Shown here piece by piece: positions 1 through 5,909 of a stretch of 7,585 nucleotides of DNA. A model generated the notes under the pieces. That model was given only the letters and a program-made list of their open reading frames with translations, made no database searches and was not told the origin of the DNA. How positions within the stretch are numbered: the first letter of the stretch is position 1; each line of letters begins with the position of its first letter. The DNA is from Lachnospiraceae bacterium UBA7225 (GTDB lineage Bacteria > Bacillota > Clostridia > Lachnospirales > Lachnospiraceae), in contig DKTR01000063.1 in NCBI GenBank assembly GCA_002473385.1, positions 49,504 through 57,088 of the forward strand, read 5' to 3'. The position numbers and the translations under genes were made by a program.

Positions 1-42
1 TGATTCAATAACGTGAAACATCCAGAATGATATTTGTTTTTT

Positions 43-81
43 CCGTGCCTCGGCTGGCAACACCCGGTCGGCCGGGCGCGG
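43..81 (+). other. GC-rich stem-loop in the acsD leader
   Basis: CCGTGCC (43-49) pairs with GGCGCGG (75-81), with one G-U pair, and CGGC (51-54) pairs with GCCG (71-74). This makes an 11-bp stem with a single bulged U at position 50 and a 16-base loop. An alternative inner hairpin is CCCGG (63-67) with CCGGG (72-76) around a four-base loop. It is not an intrinsic terminator for the + strand because no U-run follows it; the T-run lies before it. Read on the - strand it would be followed by A's. A role as an mRNA-processing or stabilising element just upstream of highly expressed acsDCE is possible but is inference. Confidence 0.5.
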
Positions 82-117
82 CTATAAGAAATGCATACAT
101 ATGCAGTATAAGTTATG

Positions 118-124
118 AAGGAGG
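118..124 (+). promoter_or_regulatory. Ribosome binding site of acsD
   Basis: This is a perfect AAGGAGG Shine-Dalgarno core nine bases before the ATG at 134. It fixes that ATG as the start and predicts strong translation. Confidence 0.9.
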
Positions 125-133
125 AAATTTAAA

Positions 134-1075
134 ATGCCGTTTACAGCAAAATCAGGAAAGTTCAATGCCAGCATTAAGACAGTAACGGTTGGCACCGGCG
201 ATAAAGCAATTACACTCGGTGGTGAAAACGTACTGCCTTTCTATACTTTCGATGCGCCGATTGAAAATGCGCCGAAGGTAGGTATCGAAATCACAGATTT
301 CGGTATGGAAAATGAACCGGAATGCGTAAAAAAATACTATGAAGGATGCACCACACTGGCAGACATCGCAAAGAAAGCTGCTTCTTTTGAGGGTGTAGAC
401 TTCCTTTGCTTCCGTATGGAGGGCGGCGATCCCAACGGAGCAAACAAATCAACAGAGGAACTGATGGCTGCACTGAAAGAGGTTGCAGAGGCAGTGGATT
501 GTCCGCTGGTTGTTGCAGGCTCTAAGAATGCAGAAAAGGATGCGGAGCTTCTTTCCAAGGCTGCAGAGGCAGTACAGGGTAAGAATGCGATTATCCTTGC
601 TGCAAGAGAAGAAAACTATAAGACAGTCGGCGCAGCTGCAGGTCTTGCTTACAACCAGATCGTAGGTGCAGAATCTTCTGTTGATATTAACCTCGCAAAA
701 CAGTTGAATGTATTACTGACACAGTTAGGTGTCAATGCTTCCAGCATTGCAATGAACGTAGGTACCGCAGCGGCAGGTTATGGCTATGAGTATGTTGCAT
801 CTACCATGCAGCGTGTAAAAGCGGCAGCTCTGTCCCAGAACGATACCCAGTTACAGATGCCGATCATCACACCGGTAGCATCTGAGGTATGGGGTGTAAA
901 GGAAGCCGTTACAACGGAAGCTGATATGCCGGAGTGGGGATGCCAGGAAAGACGTGGCGTAGATATGGAAGTACAGACTGCAGCAGCAGACCTGGCTTGC
1001 GGTTCCAATGCCGTAATCTTAAAACATCCGACATCAGTCGCAACTATTTCCAAAATGATCAAAGAATTAGTTTAG
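134..1075 (+). CDS. acsD: Corrinoid/iron-sulfur protein, small subunit
   Basis: This 313-residue protein is the small subunit of the corrinoid/iron-sulfur protein (CFeSP, CdhD family). CFeSP is the cytoplasmic methyl carrier between methyl-tetrahydrofolate and acetyl-CoA synthase. In known structures this subunit is a TIM barrel that caps the cobalamin held by the large subunit. What I see: usual family length, no cysteine cluster (the Fe-S centre is in AcsC), an N-terminal strand motif with TLGGEN at residues 27-32, and the typical VGIEITDFGMENEP stretch near residues 49-62. The start is fixed by the AAGGAGG site. The gene is first in the visible cluster and sits 30 bases before acsC, its obligate partner, consistent with equal expression of the two subunits. 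The family call is by recognition of the protein and its neighbours, not by a database search. Confidence 0.95.
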   Translation: MPFTAKSGKFNASIKTVTVGTGDKAITLGGENVLPFYTFDAPIENAPKVGIEITDFGMENEPECVKKYYEGCTTLADIAKKAASFEGVDFLCFRMEGGDPNGANKSTEELMAALKEVAEAVDCPLVVAGSKNAEKDAELLSKAAEAVQGKNAIILAAREENYKTVGAAAGLAYNQIVGAESSVDINLAKQLNVLLTQLGVNASSIAMNVGTAAAGYGYEYVASTMQRVKAAALSQNDTQLQMPIITPVASEVWGVKEAVTTEADMPEWGCQERRGVDMEVQTAAADLACGSNAVILKHPTSVATISKMIKELV

Positions 1076-1088
1076 TATATTTGCTGTT

Positions 1089-1095
1089 AAGGAGG
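1089..1095 (+). promoter_or_regulatory. Ribosome binding site of acsC
   Basis: AAGGAGG lies ten bases before the ATG at 1106, in the short gap after acsD. It is the same strong core as in front of acsD, as expected for two subunits needed in equal amounts. Confidence 0.9.
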
Positions 1096-1105
1096 AAAAA
1101 GAATT

Positions 1106-2452
1106 ATGGCACTCAAAGGTCTGGATATATTTAAATTATCACCGAAGAAAAACTGTAAGGAATGCGGAAGCCCGACATGTATGGCTTTCTCTATGAAGGT
1201 GGCGCAGGGCGCTGTTGATATCAATGCGTGCCCGTACTTTTCTGAGGATGCAAAGGCTCAGTTATCTGAGGCTACCGCACCGCCTATGAAGACAGTGAAA
1301 GTTGGCGCTGGAAGCGAAGAATTTACACTCGGCGGCGAGACTGTTATGGAACGTCACGAGAAAACATTTGTCAGCAAGACAAGGTATGCTGTTGCACTCT
1401 GCAATTGCATGGATGCTGCGGAAATTGACGCAGCGCTGGCGGGCATTCCGAAAGTAGATTATGAGCGTATCGGCGAGAGAATGTACGTAGAAATGGTATA
1501 CGTAAATTACTCCGCAGATGGCGCAACCGATTATGTGGAGCTGGTAACAAAGGCTGCAGCACTCGGCAGAACACTGGTTCTTGGCTGCACTGATGTAGAA
1601 GTGGCAAAGGCTGCTCTTGCTGTATGCAAGGATGGCAAGCCGATCTTAAATGGCGCAACACCGGAGAACTATGCTGAGATGAATGCAGTAGCAGCTGAAG
1701 CAGGCGTAGTGCTTGGCGTTACCGGCGCTGATATCAATGGATTATACGACACTGTAAAGGCACTGGAAGCTCTTGGAAACAAGAATCTGGTCATTGACAC
1801 CACAGGAGCAACCATAAAGGAAACCTTTGCAAACACCGTTCGGGTGCGTAAGGCAGCAATCAAGGACGGCGACAGAAGCTTTGGCTATCCGTCCCTCGTA
1901 AATCTTGTAAAGGTTGCAAAGGATGATATGCATCTGCAGTCTGCACTGGCAGCGGTATTCACCATCAAATATGGTTCCATCGTTGTTATGCAGGAGATTA
2001 CCTATTCAGAGGCACAGCCGCTGTACGGTCTGCGTCAGAACATCTTTACCGATCCGCAGAAGCCGATGCGCGTAGAACCGGGTATTTACCCGCTCAATGG
2101 TGCAGACGAGAATTCAATCTGTCTGACTACCGTAGACTTTGCGCTTACATACTTCCTGGTATCCGGCGAACTGGAGCGCTCCGGCGTACCGTGCAACCTG
2201 ATTATCAGTGATGCAGGCGGACTTTCCGTATTGACAGCATGGGCTGCCGGAAAACTGTCTTCTGGAACTATCGAGAAATTCTGGAAAGAGCAGGATATTG
2301 AAGGCAAGATCAAGAGCCGTAAGCTCATCATTCCGGGTAAAGTTGCTGTCCTCAAAGGTGAGATCGAAGCGAAGCTTCCGGGCTGGGAGGTCATCATTGC
2401 TCCGGCAGAAGCTGCACAGTTAGTAAAATTCTTAAAAGATATGAACCTGTAA
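1106..2452 (+). CDS. acsC: Corrinoid/iron-sulfur protein, large subunit
   Basis: This 448-residue protein is the large (gamma, CdhE-like) subunit of CFeSP, carrying both a 4Fe-4S cluster and the cobamide. The N-terminal domain (about residues 1-58) has cysteines 17, 20, 25 and 42 in a C-x2-C-x4-C-x16-C pattern, the ligand set of the family's low-potential 4Fe-4S cluster that reduces Co(II) to Co(I). A TIM-barrel domain follows (about 60-325). The C-terminal part (about 330-448, with the GG pair at 371-372) is the cobalamin-binding domain. It has no DxHxxG motif, which agrees with the family's base-off cobamide lacking a protein histidine ligand. Residues 63-80 resemble AcsD 16-33, reflecting the shared ancestry of the two barrels. 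The length is normal and all four cysteines are present, so it looks fully functional. Confidence 0.97.
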   Translation: MALKGLDIFKLSPKKNCKECGSPTCMAFSMKVAQGAVDINACPYFSEDAKAQLSEATAPPMKTVKVGAGSEEFTLGGETVMERHEKTFVSKTRYAVALCNCMDAAEIDAALAGIPKVDYERIGERMYVEMVYVNYSADGATDYVELVTKAAALGRTLVLGCTDVEVAKAALAVCKDGKPILNGATPENYAEMNAVAAEAGVVLGVTGADINGLYDTVKALEALGNKNLVIDTTGATIKETFANTVRVRKAAIKDGDRSFGYPSLVNLVKVAKDDMHLQSALAAVFTIKYGSIVVMQEITYSEAQPLYGLRQNIFTDPQKPMRVEPGIYPLNGADENSICLTTVDFALTYFLVSGELERSGVPCNLIISDAGGLSVLTAWAAGKLSSGTIEKFWKEQDIEGKIKSRKLIIPGKVAVLKGEIEAKLPGWEVIIAPAEAAQLVKFLKDMNL

Positions 2453-2464
2453 AAAATATTATTT

Positions 2465-2471
2465 AGGGAGG
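2465..2471 (+). promoter_or_regulatory. Ribosome binding site of acsE
   Basis: AGGGAGG lies eight bases before the ATG at 2480, in a 27-base A/T-rich gap after acsC. It is a strong site and fixes the acsE start. Confidence 0.85.
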
Positions 2472-2479
2472 ATACACAA

Positions 2480-3265
2480 ATGGCAAAATTTATTACGATT
2501 GGTGAAAGACTTTCTACCACTGCTCCGGCAGTAAACAAAGCTTTCACAGAAAGAGATCCGGAACCGATTCTGAAAAGAGCGAAACAGCAGCTTGACGCTG
2601 GCGCTACTTATCTGGATGTAAATATCGGACCGGCTGAGAGCGACGGCGAGGATCTGATGAAGTGGGCAGTACAGCTTCTTCAGAGCGAGTTTGACAATGT
2701 TCCGCTGGCACTGGATACTTCCAATAAGAAGGCTATCGAGGCAGGTATTTCCGTTTACAATCGTTCCAAGGGAAAACCGATCGTAAACTCTGCAGATGCT
2801 GCAGGCAGAATTGAGAACATCGACCTTGCTGCTGCAAATGATGCAATTGTTATTGCACTGTGCAACGGCGAAGGCATTGCAAAAGACAACGATGAGCGTA
2901 TGGGCTATTGCCAGATGCTGCTTGAGAGAGGTCTGGAGCATGGTATGGAAGCAGAGGATCTCTGGTTTGACCCGCTGTTCCTGGTTGTAAAGGGCATGCA
3001 GGACAAGCAGATGCAGATTCTTGAGTGTATCAAGATGTTCTCTGATATGGGACTGAACTCTACAGGCGGTCTGTCCAACAATTCCAACGGTATGCCGAAG
3101 CATATCCGTCCGATTATGGATTCCGCTATGGTTGCTATGGCTATGATGCAGGGTCTGACCTCCGCGATTGTAAACCCGAACGATCTGCGTCTGATGGAGA
3201 CCATCAAATCCTGTGATATATTAAAGAACAACACACTGTACGCAGATTCCTATCTGGAGCTGTAA
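2480..3265 (+). CDS. acsE: 5-methyltetrahydrofolate:CFeSP methyltransferase
   Basis: This 261-residue enzyme (MeTr) moves the methyl group from (6S)-methyl-tetrahydrofolate to the Co(I) of CFeSP. It is a single pterin-binding TIM barrel, close in length to the roughly 262-residue Moorella enzyme. By alignment from memory with that enzyme, the pterin-binding residues are conserved: Asp79 in LALDTSN (Moorella Asp75), Asn103 in PIVNSAD (Asn96), Asp164 in WFDPL (Asp160), and Asn200 in GLSNNS (Asn199), the residue implicated in activating N5 of the substrate. The LDVNIGPA motif at 45-52 is also typical. The gene directly follows the two subunits of its methyl acceptor. Its TAA stop shares one base with the acsV start codon (TAATG), so translation of acsV is probably coupled to it. 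Confidence 0.97.
   Translation: MAKFITIGERLSTTAPAVNKAFTERDPEPILKRAKQQLDAGATYLDVNIGPAESDGEDLMKWAVQLLQSEFDNVPLALDTSNKKAIEAGISVYNRSKGKPIVNSADAAGRIENIDLAAANDAIVIALCNGEGIAKDNDERMGYCQMLLERGLEHGMEAEDLWFDPLFLVVKGMQDKQMQILECIKMFSDMGLNSTGGLSNNSNGMPKHIRPIMDSAMVAMAMMQGLTSAIVNPNDLRLMETIKSCDILKNNTLYADSYLEL
3256..3259 (+). promoter_or_regulatory. Weak ribosome binding site of acsV inside acsE
   Basis: Only GGAG is present, five bases before the ATG at 3265 and inside the last codons of acsE. This is much weaker than the AAGGAGG-type sites of acsD, acsC and acsE. Together with the TAATG overlap it suggests that acsV is translated mainly by ribosomes finishing acsE. Confidence 0.5.
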
Positions 3266-5190
3266 TGTATAAGGTAACTTTTAAGTTTGAAAACAGCGAA
3301 GATGTCATCGTCTTCGCTGCTTTCGGTGAAAACCTTCTTGAGGTAGCGAGAAAAACAAACGTAGCTATCGACGCGCCCTGTTCGGGGAATGCTTCCTGCG
3401 GAAAATGCCGCGTAAAGCTGGTCGGCGGGACACTGGACTCGAAAAAGACGCGTCATATCAGTGACGAGGAGTATGCACAGGGGTGGCGTCTTGCCTGCGT
3501 CAGCAAAATCTGCGACAACGTAGATGTGCTGGTGCCGGATATTGCGTCCGCTTACCGCAGCCGCATGAAAGTGGCGGATTTAAGCTCACCGGACGAAATT
3601 AAGATTTTCGACGACTTAAAAGGACAGGTATGTGAAGCAGGTATTGCATTAAAAAATGATATGGAGGTTGTATCTATCCATATGGATACGCCTTCTCTGG
3701 ACGATACGATGCCGGATAATGAGCGTCTCACCCGCGCGATTACAGAAGTAACCGGTATGCAGATTGTCCGTATTCCTTACGCAGTTATGAGAAAGCTTGC
3801 TGTCGTGCTGCGTGAAAGTAGTTTTGACGTGCAGGTTGTATGGCGCCGAAACGCTAACGATGTGTTTGTTTATGATGTCCTGCCGAAGGAAAAACCGGTA
3901 GTTGTTGCCGGATTGGCAGTGGATATCGGCACGACGACGGTCTCAGCGATAATTATCAATATGCTGGATGGCAGTATCCTTGCAAAGGGTTCTTCCGGAA
4001 ACGGACAAATCCGTTACGGTGCGGATGTCATTAATCGTATCATTGAATCGGTGAAGCCGGGCGGCAGCGAGCGCCTGCAGAAAGCAATAATTGAAGAGAC
4101 AATTAATCCGCTGATTGATACGATGTGCAGACAGGCAAAAATCAGCCATGACAGCATTTACCGTATGAGCGTGGCGGCAAACACCACTATGAATCACCTG
4201 CTGTTCGGGCTGAATGGCGACAGTATCCGTACGGAGCCGTATATTCCGACGTTTTTCAAGACGAATTCCATGTATACGGCAGATATCGGCATCCGGGTAA
4301 ATCCGTGTGCGCATATTATTGTGGCACCGAACATCGGAAGCTATGTAGGCGGCGATATCACGGCGGGCGCATTTGTCAGTATGCTCTGGAATAAACCGGA
4401 GTTTTCGCTGTTCATTGACCTTGGAACAAACGGAGAAATCGTGTTCGGCAACTCAGACTTTATGTTCAGCTGCGCCTGCTCGGCAGGTCCGGCATTTGAG
4501 GGCGGCGATATCAGCTGTGGTATGCGTGCAACAGACGGAGCGATTGAAGCATGTACGATTGACAAAGAAACGATGGAGCCGACGTTTACCGTTGTGGGAG
4601 AAGAGGGCACGAAGCCGATCGGGCTTTGCGGTTCGGGTATCATTGATGTGATTGCGGAGCTTTTCCGCTGCGGCATCATCAGTCCGAAAGGCAAATTCAT
4701 CCGGGAGGGTGCACGTGTCCGTCACGATCAATACGGCATCGGATCCTATGTGCTGGCATTTGAAAAGGATGCCGGTTCCGTGAAAGACGTGGAAATCAAC
4801 GAGGTGGATATTGATAACTTCATCCGTGCGAAAGGAGCAATTTTCTCCGCGATCCGTACGATGCTGTCGTACTGCGATTTTGATATTTCCATGATCGAGC
4901 ATGTATATGTGGCTGGCGGCATCGGCAGCGGCATCAATATGAAAAACGCCATCCGTATCGGAATGTTCCCGGATGTTCCGCTGGAATTATATGAATATAT
5001 TGGCAATTCTTCACTGGTCGGCGCATATGCGATGCTGTATTCCAGTGAATCAGAGCGCAAGGTTTACGAGATTGCAAAGAACATGACTTATCTGGAACTG
5101 AGCGCCATTACATCCTACATGGATGAATTTGTGGGAGCCTGCTTCCTTCCTCATACGGATGCAGCGCTTTTCCCGAGCATTATTGATTAA
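3265..5190 (+). CDS. acsV: ATP-dependent reductive activator of CFeSP (RACo/AcsV)
   Basis: This 641-residue protein matches the RACo/RACE family (COG3894, DUF4445), close to the roughly 630 residues of Carboxydothermus RACo. It couples ATP hydrolysis to electron transfer that returns inactive Co(II)-CFeSP to Co(I). The N-terminal domain (about 1-95) has cysteines 39, 45, 48 and 78 in C-x5-C-x2-C-x29-C spacing, a plant-type 2Fe-2S ferredoxin centre. A linker and middle domain follow (about 95-205). The rest is an ASKHA-type ATPase: DIGTTT at 220-225 (phosphate 1), DLGTNGE at 385-391 (phosphate 2), the GPAFEGGD loop at 408-415, and a GGIGSG adenosine-type motif from 551. All expected motifs are intact. 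Its place right after the CFeSP genes and acsE argues for CFeSP as the target, rather than another corrinoid protein. Confidence 0.93.
   Translation: MYKVTFKFENSEDVIVFAAFGENLLEVARKTNVAIDAPCSGNASCGKCRVKLVGGTLDSKKTRHISDEEYAQGWRLACVSKICDNVDVLVPDIASAYRSRMKVADLSSPDEIKIFDDLKGQVCEAGIALKNDMEVVSIHMDTPSLDDTMPDNERLTRAITEVTGMQIVRIPYAVMRKLAVVLRESSFDVQVVWRRNANDVFVYDVLPKEKPVVVAGLAVDIGTTTVSAIIINMLDGSILAKGSSGNGQIRYGADVINRIIESVKPGGSERLQKAIIEETINPLIDTMCRQAKISHDSIYRMSVAANTTMNHLLFGLNGDSIRTEPYIPTFFKTNSMYTADIGIRVNPCAHIIVAPNIGSYVGGDITAGAFVSMLWNKPEFSLFIDLGTNGEIVFGNSDFMFSCACSAGPAFEGGDISCGMRATDGAIEACTIDKETMEPTFTVVGEEGTKPIGLCGSGIIDVIAELFRCGIISPKGKFIREGARVRHDQYGIGSYVLAFEKDAGSVKDVEINEVDIDNFIRAKGAIFSAIRTMLSYCDFDISMIEHVYVAGGIGSGINMKNAIRIGMFPDVPLELYEYIGNSSLVGAYAMLYSSESERKVYEIAKNMTYLELSAITSYMDEFVGACFLPHTDAALFPSIID
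3294..3319 (+). other. Strong hairpin inside the first 20 codons of acsV
   Basis: CAGCGAAGA (3294-3302) is the exact reverse complement of TCTTCGCTG (3311-3319). The stem extends inward by a T-G wobble and a G-C pair, giving 11 pairs closed by the four-base loop TCAT (3305-3308). It begins 27 bases after the acsV ATG, over codons 10-19. No U-run follows, so it is not a terminator. It could slow translation of acsV or block 3'-to-5' decay of the upstream acsDCE message. The pairing is seen directly; function is inference. Confidence 0.45.
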
Positions 5191-5243
5191 AAAGAAATCT
5201 CTGTCTGTCCGGCAGCTGCAGTCTGCAGGATACGGCAGGGCAG
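5191..5243 (+). other. Gap between acsV and the DUF3786-type gene
   Basis: This is a 53-base spacer without a terminator. It holds a small stem, CTGCA (5216-5220) with TGCAG (5224-5228) around a three-base loop, not followed by T's. No convincing promoter is seen. Read-through from acsV into the next gene is therefore likely. Confidence 0.5.
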
Positions 5244-5894
5244 ATGGGAGCAGACATGATACCGGAATATGCAAAAAACAGCAAAGAAGATATCCCCTTT
5301 GGACAGTATATGGAGCAGTATCAGCAGATGGATCCGCAGGAGTGTGCGGCGCGCACGGGCATTCCCTACAATGAAGAAACAAGGTGCTTCCGGCTTCGGA
5401 TGCTGCAAAAGGAGTATCTGGTTTCCTGGCCGGAGCTTTCTGTGACGCGGACAGATACGCAGGATACGTCCTATGCGGTGCTTGCGCAGGAAACTCCTGC
5501 CAGGATTCTCGCGCTGCGGTTTTTGCTGCACGGGGTATTGTCGCAGCCGACCGGAAACTTTCTGACATACCGGGAGGTTCCCAGCGGTGAAGTTTATTTC
5601 CGTCAGTTTTCCGGCAGATGTCTTTCACGGCTTGCCTATGGCTTTGGCTTTAAGCCGGAAAAGCTGGCAGCGGCTTTTGAGCATCTGGGGGCAAAAAAGC
5701 TTTCCCACGGGGATGTTTCTTACGAACTGGAAATTATCAACAATTATTTTGTACAGTTTATATTGTGGACCGGGGATGAAGAGTTTCCACCGAGTACACA
5801 GATGCTTTTTTCCGACAATTTTCCGCTATCTTTCACACCGGAAGACATGGCGGTGATTGGGGATATCAGTATTAATACATTAAAAAAACTGTAA
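5244..5894 (+). CDS. DUF3786-type protein of unknown function
   Basis: This 216-residue protein is probably soluble, with no signal peptide or membrane segment. I recognise it as DUF3786-like from the C-terminal block WTGDEEFPPS (175-184), followed by a QMLFSDN stretch and the FTPEDMAVIGD tail, and from GFGFKPEKL near 133-141. No function is established. It has only three cysteines (34, 48, 126), not arranged as an Fe-S motif. The ATG at 5244 has only a poor Shine-Dalgarno. The ATG at 5256 (giving 212 residues) has GGGAG five bases upstream and may be the real start. Its position between the CFeSP activator and fhs suggests a role in corrinoid or C1 metabolism, perhaps CFeSP maturation or repair, but this is guilt by association. 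Its stop codon overlaps the fhs ribosome binding site, so the two genes are probably co-expressed. Confidence 0.75.
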   Translation: MGADMIPEYAKNSKEDIPFGQYMEQYQQMDPQECAARTGIPYNEETRCFRLRMLQKEYLVSWPELSVTRTDTQDTSYAVLAQETPARILALRFLLHGVLSQPTGNFLTYREVPSGEVYFRQFSGRCLSRLAYGFGFKPEKLAAAFEHLGAKKLSHGDVSYELEIINNYFVQFILWTGDEEFPPSTQMLFSDNFPLSFTPEDMAVIGDISINTLKKL

Positions 5895-5899
5895 GGAGG
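5893..5899 (+). promoter_or_regulatory. Ribosome binding site of fhs
   Basis: AAGGAGG starts on the last two bases of the upstream TAA stop codon and lies ten bases before the ATG at 5910. This strong site fixes the fhs start. Confidence 0.9.
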
Positions 5900-5909
5900 G
5901 TTATTAACT

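Larger units (their letters stand above)
1..133 (+). other. Non-coding leader upstream of acsD
   Basis: All three forward frames hit stops at once (TGA at 1-3, TAA at 9-11, TGA at 14-16), so no coding sequence crosses into acsD. The TGA at 1-3 could be the end of an upstream gene, but that cannot be shown from this window. The region holds an A/T-rich stretch with a run of six T (37-42), a GC-rich hairpin (43-81), a near-palindrome with arms TGCATA and TATGCA around a CA centre (92-105), and the acsD ribosome binding site. TATAAG-like hexamers occur at 83-88 and 107-112, but neither has a recognisable -35 element at the right distance. I therefore call no promoter; the genes may be part of a longer acs operon that begins upstream. 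Confidence 0.6.

Noticed and set aside
31..42. T-rich run at 31-42 as the tail of a terminator for an upstream gene
   Set aside because: No GC-rich stem lies directly before it in the visible bases; the strong stem comes after the run.
733..749. Perfect 7-bp inverted repeat with a three-base loop inside acsD
   Set aside because: Stems of this size are expected several times by chance in 7.5 kb, and its position in mid-gene has no regulatory context.
2459..3103. Open frame of 214 codons on the - strand across acsE
   Set aside because: It is antisense to acsE, whose active-site residues are all conserved. The translation looks like random antisense sequence.
5216..5228. Small stem in the gap after acsV as a possible terminator
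   Set aside because: It has only five pairs and no T-run afterwards. The downstream gene is on the same strand and close.
5050..5628. Open frame of 192 codons on the - strand across the acsV/DUF3786 junction
   Set aside because: It overlaps two better supported + strand genes and its product is low-complexity in Ala, Pro, Arg and Ser with no recognisable domain. I see no ribosome binding site case for it.
5869..5878. Perfect 10-base palindrome GTATTAATAC shortly before fhs
   Set aside because: About seven such palindromes are expected by chance in this window. No -35/-10 pair with proper spacing could be built around it, so I do not call an operator or promoter.
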